64,000 nt of DNA, taken from NCBI GenBank assembly GCA_900318275.1, contig ONJY01000001.1, forward strand, positions 1 to 64,000. Reading direction: 5' to 3'. A program made the translations under genes and the position numbers. Below are positions 44,161-51,463 of the stretch, piece after piece. This DNA comes from an uncultured Bacteroidales bacterium (GTDB lineage: Bacteria > Bacteroidota > Bacteroidia > Bacteroidales > P3). The notes below the pieces were generated by a model. That model was not told where the DNA came from, did no database searches, and was given only the letters and a program-made list of their open reading frames with translations. Numbering within the stretch: the stretch's first letter is position 1; every line of letters begins with the position of its first letter.

Positions 44161-45063
44161 ATGAAACAAGTAAACAAGGCTGCCGAGCTTACGGCGGCAG
44201 TAGAAGAAGCAAAGAAACAAGGACTTGAGATTGGCCTCGTGCCCACCATGGGCGCCCTGCACGAGGGGCACCTGTCGCTCATCGAGCGGGCGCTGAAGGA
44301 GAACGACCTCGTGGTCGTCAGCCTGTTCGTCAACCCTATACAGTTCAACAACAAGGAGGACCTCGAGAAGTATCCCCGCACCATAGATGCCGACCTGAAG
44401 CTCATCGAGAGCCTCATCGGCCGCACCGAGTGCCGCGCCAAGGAGTTGCTGGCTTTCACGCCGACAGTCGACGAGATGTATCCCGACGGCGAGCCCAAGG
44501 AGGTGTACCATTTCGGACCTGTGGAGGAGGTGATGGAGGGGCCGCGCCGTCCGGGCCACTTCAGCGGTGTCGCCGTTGTGGTGCGCCGTCTGTTCGACCT
44601 AGCGCAGCCCAAGCGCGCCTACTTCGGCGAGAAGGATTACCAGCAGATTGCCGTCATCCGCTCGCTGCTGGCGCAGATCAAGTACCCCATAGAACTTGTG
44701 CCCTGCCCCATCGTGCGTGCCGACGACGGCCTGGCCCTCAGCAGCCGCAACATGCGCCTCTCGCCCGCCGCACGCCAGATGGCTCCCGCCATCAACGCCA
44801 CCCTTGAGCAGGCCGCCGAGATGGCCGAATACGAGGAGGTCGACGACGTGAAGGAGTGGGTGCTCGACACGCTGGCCTCGTGGCACGAGGTGAACGACTG
44901 CGCCGACGGGCTGCGGTTCGAGCCCGAATACTTCGAGATTGTCGACGCCATCACCCTCCAGCCCATCGCCGACTGGGACGAAGCCGGCGAGCTCGGCGCC
45001 GTGGGATGCATAGCTGTATGGCTCGACGGCGTGCGCCTGATAGACATAGTGAAGTTTCAGTAA
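44161..45063 (+). CDS. panC: Pantothenate synthetase
   Basis: Joins pantoate and beta-alanine with ATP to form pantothenate. 300 residues. Signature VPTMGALHEGHLSLI (about 27-41), SLFVNPIQFNNKEDLEKYPR, GHFSGVAVVVRRLFDL, PKRAYFGEKDYQQI, and the SSRNMRLS segment of the ATP site. panD is not adjacent. Its intrinsic terminator overlaps the end of the convergent receptor gene. Confidence 0.98.
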   Translation: MKQVNKAAELTAAVEEAKKQGLEIGLVPTMGALHEGHLSLIERALKENDLVVVSLFVNPIQFNNKEDLEKYPRTIDADLKLIESLIGRTECRAKELLAFTPTVDEMYPDGEPKEVYHFGPVEEVMEGPRRPGHFSGVAVVVRRLFDLAQPKRAYFGEKDYQQIAVIRSLLAQIKYPIELVPCPIVRADDGLALSSRNMRLSPAARQMAPAINATLEQAAEMAEYEEVDDVKEWVLDTLASWHEVNDCADGLRFEPEYFEIVDAITLQPIADWDEAGELGAVGCIAVWLDGVRLIDIVKFQ

Positions 45064-45075
45064 AACAGCGCTACA

Positions 45076-47493
45076 TCACTTTGCCATCTTATGAGAAGAA
45101 GACCTGCTCTTCTTCTCTTTTTGTTGCATGCCCTCCATCTCGGTGCGGCCAATGCGCCAAGTGAGGCCAAAGCTGACATACTGGCTGGTGATGGTACTCT
45201 CGCTAGTAGATGGATTGTAGGGGTTTACACTCTCGCCACCGGTGCGGACGGTGCCGAAGAGGTCGTTGATGTTAAGAAAGAGTGACAGGTGACGGTCGAA
45301 GAGGTCGGTGCTCACACCGCAGTCGAAGCTAAAGTAGGGGTCTACCTCGACCATCAAGGTCTGTGTGCGACTGCGGCAGTTGGCGTTGGCAAATACCTGA
45401 AGTTTATCCCATAACTTGGCCCAGAAGTTGAGTCGCAGGGAGTAGCAGAGTTTCTCGCTTTCAGCCCATCGCCCGGGACGAAACTGAACACGATAGTAGT
45501 CGTCGTATAGATTGGCGTAGATGCGGATGTTCATAAAGTCGGAAGGTCGCAGGGTGGCGTTGAGTCCGAGGCCACCGTTGCGAGCGGTGCCGATGTTGAA
45601 CGGTTTGGTGAAAGCCACGATGCGGCCAAAGACATCGCTATATGCCACATCGGTGAGGGTGCCTGTCTGGTCGCGCATGGAGTTGTACCACATACTTACG
45701 CCGATGCTGCCTAGATGGTCGAAATAGCGTTCCCAGCCGAGCTCGATGTTGTCGGTATAGCCTTTCTTGAGCATGGGAGTTCCGGTGGAGTAGCTATCAT
45801 AGCCGTAGACGGTGAAGCGCGTGAGCTGCGCGGCTGTGGGCGGCATGACATAGTGAGTGTAGCTGAAGGTGAAGTTGTGCATAGACTCGGTGCTATACGA
45901 GGCATGGAATGTGGGGCTGAAGGTGAGGTAGTGCTTGCTCACGTCGCCGCTGTCGGCCGTAGGGTATCGGAGCCGGTACCATGCATTGTCCATCAAGAGT
46001 GAGGCTCCAATGGTGAAGCGACCAAAGTGATGCTCGGCGCCGGCATAGAGTGAAAGCTCGTAGGTGCCGTTAGTGTAAGAATAGCTGCGGAGTGAGTCGG
46101 CGATACCGTCAAGAGTCTCATCTACGTTTTTCCTCTCCGGTGCAAGACTGGCCATGACGCCAAAGTCCACCTCGCCATGACTGTTGTAGGGCAACGCGAT
46201 GTCGGCGGTTATACCGTGCCACTGAGAGGGATTGATGGTCGTGCGACGGCGGTCGAAGTCAAGGGCTGTGAGGCTGTCGTGGGTGCGCAGGTCACAGGCG
46301 AAGAATCGGTTGCGCGTCAGCGTGCCTGTGTAGTCGACAAAGAGCATCCCACCCAGCGTGTCAAGCTTCTTCTCCATCATCACGCCAAATGCAGCGTCTG
46401 CCAACATGTTGCCGTTGCGCTGCGCTTCATTGTATAGATAGCGACCTGCGCCGGTGATAAACTCAGTACGTTCGGTACGACCGTCGAGGCTGCTGCTGTC
46501 ATGCGTGGCGGTCGCCCACAGCCAAAGGTTTACCAGCGTGTTGCTATCGACATTGTAGTCGAAGTCCAGGCCAAAGTTACCGCCAATGGTGCGGTTACGA
46601 CTGTGCCCCCGGTTTCTGATGGCCGACGAGAGGGTACTGTCGGGCGCCATCAGACGGCTGTCGTTCTGTTGTTCGCCACTATAGCTGTCGTGGTCGCCGC
46701 TGACGAAAACATTAAAACGCACCTTCTCGTTGCTCCACACATAATCCACCCACGGCCCCACCTGCGGCTTACTGTTGGCGTTGAGACCGAGGCATAGCAG
46801 CTCGTTACGCTTCACCTTGGCGGTGGTAACGATGTTAACCACGCAATTCTGCGTGTGGTATTTAGCCGAGGGATGGGCTATAACCTCGATGCGTTGCAAC
46901 GTACCAGCAGGCAGCGACTTGAGGTACTGCTTCAGGCTTTCGGCCTTGAGATGCGACGGCTTGTTGTTTATCCAGATGGAGACTTCGGCGCCACCACGAT
47001 ACTTGATGTTGCCCTCGGCGTCAACCTCTACGCCAGGCGCATTCTGCAACGCGTCGGTGGCGCTGCCGCTCTGCACACTGGGGTCTTCTCCGACATTGTA
47101 GAACACCTTCTCGCCGTCGGCGGAATAGAGCGGCCGGCTGGAGGTTACCTGAACCTCCTCAAGTATTGTGGCGTTATCTACAATCTCAATAGTACCAAGG
47201 TTAGTGTCCTGAATGATTGCGATATCCTGCCAGTAGGTCTCATACCCCACGGCACTGATACGCAAAAGATAATTACCGCTGGAAACACCCGTCAAAGAGA
47301 ACACCCCGTCAAGGTCGCTTGTCGTCCCATAGGCGAAGGAGCTATCTGCTATTTTCAACAACACGCAATTTGTGAAAGGAAGCGCCTGAAACCTGCTGTC
47401 GACAAGGCTTCCATGAAGCGAATATGATGTTTGTGCCATTGCGACACCGGCAACACCTATCAACAGGATTGCCCAAATAAATCTTTTCAGCAT
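45076..47493 (-). CDS. TonB-dependent outer-membrane receptor-like protein (OMP beta-barrel family 3)
   Basis: 805 residues from the Met at 47493 (MLKRFIWAILLIGVAGVAMAQ, a clear signal peptide); an in-frame ATG 14 codons upstream is less likely. Carboxypeptidase-like domain about 22-105 (SLHGSLVDSRFQALPFTN, DLDGVFSLTGVSSGNYLLRI), plug-like region (YNVGEDPSVQSGSATDALQ, GVEVDAEGNIKYRGGAEVSI), and a large barrel. The charged C-terminus (EMEGMQQKEKKSRSSSHKMAK) extends past the expected terminal beta-strand (FGLTWRIGR). No TonB box or lipoprotein partner is evident. Ligand unknown. Confidence 0.88.
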   Translation of the reverse strand: MLKRFIWAILLIGVAGVAMAQTSYSLHGSLVDSRFQALPFTNCVLLKIADSSFAYGTTSDLDGVFSLTGVSSGNYLLRISAVGYETYWQDIAIIQDTNLGTIEIVDNATILEEVQVTSSRPLYSADGEKVFYNVGEDPSVQSGSATDALQNAPGVEVDAEGNIKYRGGAEVSIWINNKPSHLKAESLKQYLKSLPAGTLQRIEVIAHPSAKYHTQNCVVNIVTTAKVKRNELLCLGLNANSKPQVGPWVDYVWSNEKVRFNVFVSGDHDSYSGEQQNDSRLMAPDSTLSSAIRNRGHSRNRTIGGNFGLDFDYNVDSNTLVNLWLWATATHDSSSLDGRTERTEFITGAGRYLYNEAQRNGNMLADAAFGVMMEKKLDTLGGMLFVDYTGTLTRNRFFACDLRTHDSLTALDFDRRRTTINPSQWHGITADIALPYNSHGEVDFGVMASLAPERKNVDETLDGIADSLRSYSYTNGTYELSLYAGAEHHFGRFTIGASLLMDNAWYRLRYPTADSGDVSKHYLTFSPTFHASYSTESMHNFTFSYTHYVMPPTAAQLTRFTVYGYDSYSTGTPMLKKGYTDNIELGWERYFDHLGSIGVSMWYNSMRDQTGTLTDVAYSDVFGRIVAFTKPFNIGTARNGGLGLNATLRPSDFMNIRIYANLYDDYYRVQFRPGRWAESEKLCYSLRLNFWAKLWDKLQVFANANCRSRTQTLMVEVDPYFSFDCGVSTDLFDRHLSLFLNINDLFGTVRTGGESVNPYNPSTSESTITSQYVSFGLTWRIGRTEMEGMQQKEKKSRSSSHKMAK
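45093..45123 (+). terminator. panC terminator inside the convergent receptor gene
   Basis: Perfect 10-bp stem GAGAAGAAGA (45093-45102) and TCTTCTTCTC (45108-45117), loop CCTGC, then TTTTTG. It overlaps codons for the receptor's C-terminal EKKSRSSS tail. Confidence 0.85.
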
Positions 47494-47632
47494 ATAAAAC
47501 AAATGTTGAATATGAAACAATAAGGAGTATCCCATTCAAGGGTCTCCAACCAACGACAAAGAAGAACCTTGCATCAGGGAGCTCTCAATACTTCGTGGAA
47601 CGTTATTGCTTCGTTATTCAACATTGTCTCAT

Positions 47633-48049
47633 TTACATTAATGAGCGTAAAGCCATTTCGTAGCCCTTCAGGCCGAGGCCGCAGACCATACCGCGGCAGG
47701 CGCTTGTTATGAGTGAGTGGTGGCGGTACTCCTCGCGGGCGAAGATGTTACTCATGTGCACCTCTATCTTGGCAGCAGGCACAGCCAGCAGCGCATCGCG
47801 CAAGGCAACAGAGGTGTGGCTGTAGCCGCCGAGGTTCACTATCAGACCGTCGGCTGCGAAGCCCGCACGCTGTATCTCGTCAATGAGTTTACCCTCCACA
47901 TTGCTCTGATAAAAGCTTATCTCCACCTCGGGGAAATGCCTGCGCAGAGTGTCAAGATACTCTTCCATGGTCGTGGAGCCGTAAACCTCAAGCTCGCGAC
48001 GCCCTGTGAGGTTAAGGTTGGGACCGTTGATAATCTCTATGCGTTTCAT
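47633..48049 (-). CDS. aroQ: 3-dehydroquinate dehydratase, type II
   Basis: Third step of the shikimate pathway. 138 residues. IINGPNLNLTGRRE at the N-terminus, EVYGST, catalytic Tyr and Arg in this loop, SNVEGKLIDEIQ, VNLGGYSHTSVALRDAL (catalytic His), and EVHMSNIFAREEYRHHS. It overlaps the zinc metallopeptidase gene by 4 bp (start at 48049). Confidence 0.97.
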   Translation of the reverse strand: MKRIEIINGPNLNLTGRRELEVYGSTTMEEYLDTLRRHFPEVEISFYQSNVEGKLIDEIQRAGFAADGLIVNLGGYSHTSVALRDALLAVPAAKIEVHMSNIFAREEYRHHSLITSACRGMVCGLGLKGYEMALRSLM

Positions 48050-48771
48050 CTTCTGTCAAGGTAAATCATAAGGTAATAGGCCAGCGTCGCCAGCGAGGTG
48101 ACGGCAGCCATAACGTATGTGTATGCCGCCGAACGAAGGGCGCTCTCGGCGTACCGATGGGTATCAACAGATGTGATGTCGTGCTGGCGTATCCACTGCA
48201 GCGCACGCGCCGAGGCGTTGATCTCCACCGGCAAGGTGACGAGTGAGAACAGCGTGCTCATGGCGAAGAGCAGGATGCCCACGAGCAACAGCGCGGGGAA
48301 TACTTTTATGAGCAGCAGTCCAGCTAAGATGACCCACGACACCCAACGGCCTGCGAAGCTCACAATGGGCACCAGGGCTGAACGGAGGCCCAACGGCGCA
48401 TAGCCCACAGCGTGCTGCACAGCATGGCCACACTCGTGGGCGGCAACGGCGGCAGCGGCCACCGAGGTGCCGTTGTAGACGTCGGGGCTCAGGTTAAGCG
48501 TGCGGTTGGCAGGGTTGTAGTGGTCGGTGAGCGTACCTTTGACCATCTGCACCTGCACGTTGTGTATGTCGTGGTCACGCAGCATACGCTCGGCCACATC
48601 GCGGCCCGTGATGCCGCCTTCGGTGCGGATGTGCGAATACTTCTTGAATTTGCGCTCCACATTCTTGCTCACAATCATGGATATGACCGTGATGGCTATG
48701 AAGACAATCCACATTGAAGACGACCCCACAAGCGGGGTGGCCATAGTTTCCAGAAGAACAATGTTGAGCAT
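48046..48771 (-). CDS. Zinc metallopeptidase, YugP family membrane protein
   Basis: 241 residues. An N-terminal transmembrane helix (about 18-35), a soluble catalytic part with AAHECGHAVQH (HECGH at 112-116; zinc site), then three more helices (about 125-185 and 205-235). The VYNGTSVAAAAVAAHE segment is typical of the family. Substrate unknown. Coupled to aroQ by a 4-bp overlap. Confidence 0.92.
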   Translation of the reverse strand: MLNIVLLETMATPLVGSSSMWIVFIAITVISMIVSKNVERKFKKYSHIRTEGGITGRDVAERMLRDHDIHNVQVQMVKGTLTDHYNPANRTLNLSPDVYNGTSVAAAAVAAHECGHAVQHAVGYAPLGLRSALVPIVSFAGRWVSWVILAGLLLIKVFPALLLVGILLFAMSTLFSLVTLPVEINASARALQWIRQHDITSVDTHRYAESALRSAAYTYVMAAVTSLATLAYYLMIYLDRR

Positions 48772-48814
48772 ATTGTCAGTTTTGTCATATAACGCACTTG
48801 CGACGCTTTTATTG

Positions 48815-48853
48815 TATAAAAAAGAAGGCCGCCCATGCGGACAGCCTTCTTTT
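48815..48853 (-). terminator. gdhA intrinsic terminator
   Basis: AAAAGAAGGC (about 48820-48829) pairs with GCCTTCTTTT (48844-48853); the minus strand continues into TTTTTTATA. It lies 21 bp past the gdhA stop. Confidence 0.88.
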
Positions 48854-48873
48854 ATGCAGATATTATCTAAAGA

Positions 48874-50217
48874 TTAGATGATACCCTGGGCAACCATGGC
48901 GTTAGCAACACGCATGAAGCCGGCGATGTTGGCGCCCTTCACGTAGTTGATGTGGCCATCAGCCTCGCGACCGTGCTCGACGCACATGTCGTAGATGTTG
49001 TTCATGATGGTGTGGAGGTTCTTGTCGACCTCTTCGGCAGTCCAGTTGCGGTGCTCAGCGTTCTGGCAGATCTCGAGGCCAGAGGTGGCAACACCACCGG
49101 CGTTGACAGCCTTACCGGGGCCGAAGGGAACCTTGGCGGCCTGGATGGCGGCGATAGCGGCGGGCTGGCAACCCATGTTGGAGACCTCGGCAACATACTT
49201 CACGCCATTGGCGAGGAGCATCTTGGCATCTTCCTCGGCGAGCTCGTTCTGGAAGGCGCAGGGCATAGCGATGTCGCACTTCACGATCCAAGCTTTCTTG
49301 CCGGCGGTGAACTTGGCCTGGCCGGGGAACTTGTCGGCCATATCCTGAACCTTGTTGCGGTTCGAGGCACGCATGACGAGCATGTAGTCGATCATCTCCT
49401 TGGTGATACCGTTCTCGATCTCGCAGACACCGTCGGGGCCGCTGATGGCGACAACCTTGGCACCAAGCTCGGTGGCCTTGATGGCAGCACCCCAAGCAAC
49501 GTTACCGAAGCCGGAGAGGGCGATACGCTTGCCTTCCATCTTGTCACCGTTCTGCTTCACCATGCGCTCGACATAGTAGATGGCGCCGAAGCCGGTAGCC
49601 TCGGGACGGATGAGGGAACCACCCCAGCCGTAGCTCTTGCCGGTCAGAGCACCAGTGCTGTGCTCGCGGGCCAGTTTCTTGTAGGCACCATAGAGGTAGC
49701 CAATCTCACGGCCGCCGACACCCACGTCACCGGCAGGGCTGTCCTGATCGGGACCGATGTTGCGCCAGAGCTCATACATGAAGGCCTGGCAGAAGCGCAT
49801 GATCTCAGCGTCGCTCTTTCCAACGGGGTCGAAGTCGGAGCCACCCTTACCACCGCCGAGAGGCAGCATGGTGAGGCTGTTCTTGAAGATCTGCTCAAAG
49901 CCGAGGAATTTCAGCATGGAGACGTTGACGGCCTTGTGGAAGCGGAGACCACCCTTGTAGGCGCCGAGAGCGGCGTTGAACTGCACGCGGTAGCCGAGGT
50001 TGGTGCAAACCTCACCCTTATCGTTGACCCAGGTCACGCGGAAGGTGAAGATACGGTCGGGCTCGACGATACGCTCAACAATCTTATTGGCTTCGAACTC
50101 GGGGTGTTTGTTGTATTCTTCCTCGATAGTCTCAAGAACCTCGCGAACAGCCTGCAAGTACTCGTTTTCGCCGGGATGTTTGGCCTCCAGGTTGGCCATA
50201 ATTTCGTTTACTTTCAT
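48874..50217 (-). CDS. gdhA: NADP-type glutamate dehydrogenase
   Basis: Reductive amination of 2-oxoglutarate with ammonium. 447 residues, the hexameric 50-kDa class. Substrate-binding YKGGLRFH (K88) and the signature LPLGGGKGGSDFDP (K124 likely catalytic), DVGVGGREIGYLYG, and dinucleotide-binding ALSGFGNVAWGAA. Transcribed alone from a full consensus promoter and ended by a clear terminator. With the glutamine synthetase at 13916 it covers both routes of ammonium assimilation. Confidence 0.98.
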   Translation of the reverse strand: MKVNEIMANLEAKHPGENEYLQAVREVLETIEEEYNKHPEFEANKIVERIVEPDRIFTFRVTWVNDKGEVCTNLGYRVQFNAALGAYKGGLRFHKAVNVSMLKFLGFEQIFKNSLTMLPLGGGKGGSDFDPVGKSDAEIMRFCQAFMYELWRNIGPDQDSPAGDVGVGGREIGYLYGAYKKLAREHSTGALTGKSYGWGGSLIRPEATGFGAIYYVERMVKQNGDKMEGKRIALSGFGNVAWGAAIKATELGAKVVAISGPDGVCEIENGITKEMIDYMLVMRASNRNKVQDMADKFPGQAKFTAGKKAWIVKCDIAMPCAFQNELAEEDAKMLLANGVKYVAEVSNMGCQPAAIAAIQAAKVPFGPGKAVNAGGVATSGLEICQNAEHRNWTAEEVDKNLHTIMNNIYDMCVEHGREADGHINYVKGANIAGFMRVANAMVAQGII

Positions 50218-50262
50218 GGTATTTAATTAATTAGGTTAAACTTTAACTTTTTTTCAGTTCAG

Positions 50263-50293
50263 CAAATGTACACCTTTTTTCTGATTGCACAAA
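50263..50293 (-). promoter_or_regulatory. Consensus promoter for gdhA
   Basis: The minus strand reads TTTG (50293-50290), 19-bp spacer, TACATTTG (50270-50263), about 45 bp before the ATG, in an AT-rich leader. Confidence 0.85.
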
Positions 50294-50436
50294 ATTTTTT
50301 TCTCTTTTTTTAACCGCCACATCACGCCCACCCATCCACAACCGTCTGCTTTGCAAACAGTAAGGACTCCCGAAGGCCTGTTTTTCTGGCTTGTTCTGGT
50401 TGTGGAAAAGGAAGCCGTTTGACATGGAGCCGGTAC

Positions 50437-50513
50437 GGAGCCCCTTCGCCCTCCCTTCGGCATTTCTTCAGTGGAAAGCCGTCGAAAGGCAATAGAAACG
50501 CCGAAGGGGCTCC
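50437..50513. repeat. Family 2 intergenic element
   Basis: Perfect 12-bp stem GGAGCCCCTTCG (50437-50448) and CGAAGGGGCTCC (50502-50513), with an inner CGGC/GCCG pair. The core CTTCGGCATTTCTTCAGtGG matches the element at 19387-19490. It lies between gdhA and the hydrolase gene; the rest of 50294-50548 shows nothing else. Confidence 0.75.
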
Positions 50514-50548
50514 AAAGGGGGTCGGATACAAGAAATAAGGTATGAGGA

Positions 50549-51358
50549 TTAAAGGTAGCAGGTCTCCACGAAGTTGTAGAGTCGCGGCTTCAGGTATTCG
50601 CGTTCCTCGACAAAGGCCATATGCGCCACATCCTCAAGGAGAAGTATCTCAGGGCGTTTGGCAACAATGGCCGAGCCAAGGGCCACCTCGACGGGGATGC
50701 GAGGGTCGTTCTTGCCATAAACGAAGAACGTGGGCACGTCGAGCTTGGCAAGCGTCTGCACACGCGACGGGCGCTCAGCCATGCCATGCTGTGCAGCCGT
50801 GATGGCGGCCGCCGAAGTGAGCAGACACTGGTCCTGCTGATCCTTGATGTCTTTCGAGAGGGCGGCACGCTTGGAGCTGTCGAATAGGGTCGCCATGAAG
50901 CCAAGGATGAAGGCGGCGCGGTTCTCCGCCACCTGCCGGCAGATAGCCTCGCGCTGCTGTCTGTGCTCCTCCGAATCTGCCAGGGGGTGCGAATTGATGA
51001 GTCCCAGACCTCGCAGGGCAAAGGGGTACTTATCGGCGAAGGAGAGGGCCACGTAGCCGCCCATGGAGTGGCCCACCATGACGCACTGGTCGACACCTGC
51101 CTCGTTGAGTACAGATTTCACAATCTTGGCCATGAAGTCCATGGTATGAACATCGCAGAAGTTCTCCGTGAGGCCATGCCCGGGAAGGTCGATGGTTATG
51201 ACACGGAAATCATTCATGTAGCTGAGCACATAGGAACTCCACACATCGAGGTTTTGCAGAAAACCGTGCAGCAGCACGAGTGTGTGCGTGTTCTCGCGAC
51301 CTTCGTCACGATAGTGTACGGTGCGTCCGTCGATGGTGATTGTGCGGTGTTGTTCCAT
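50549..51358 (-). CDS. Alpha/beta hydrolase
   Basis: 269 residues, cytosolic. HGFLQNLDVW (oxyanion region), nucleophile elbow VGHSMGG (S98), DLPGHGLTEN, late acid in FFVYGKNDPRIP (Asp), and His in EDVAHMAFVEE. Resembles MenH/BioH-like or epoxide-hydrolase-like enzymes; substrate not predictable. A minus-strand TAATTTTG box lies at 51393-51386, with a TTTG only 16 bp upstream of it. Confidence 0.88.
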   Translation of the reverse strand: MEQHRTITIDGRTVHYRDEGRENTHTLVLLHGFLQNLDVWSSYVLSYMNDFRVITIDLPGHGLTENFCDVHTMDFMAKIVKSVLNEAGVDQCVMVGHSMGGYVALSFADKYPFALRGLGLINSHPLADSEEHRQQREAICRQVAENRAAFILGFMATLFDSSKRAALSKDIKDQQDQCLLTSAAAITAAQHGMAERPSRVQTLAKLDVPTFFVYGKNDPRIPVEVALGSAIVAKRPEILLLEDVAHMAFVEEREYLKPRLYNFVETCYL

Positions 51359-51401
51359 GTCCTGCAGGTGTTACTATTTCGACGGCAAAATTACCACCTT
51401 T

Positions 51402-51443
51402 TTTAAAAACAAAAGCTGCGGACTTCAAAAAGAAATCCGCAGC
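51402..51443 (-). terminator. Terminator of the PorE-like gene
   Basis: GCTGCGGA (51415-51422) pairs with TCCGCAGC (51436-51443); the minus strand continues TTTTGTTTTTAAAAAAGG. It lies 20 bp after the stop. Confidence 0.85.
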
Positions 51444-51463
51444 CCATTGTTAATATCTCATTT

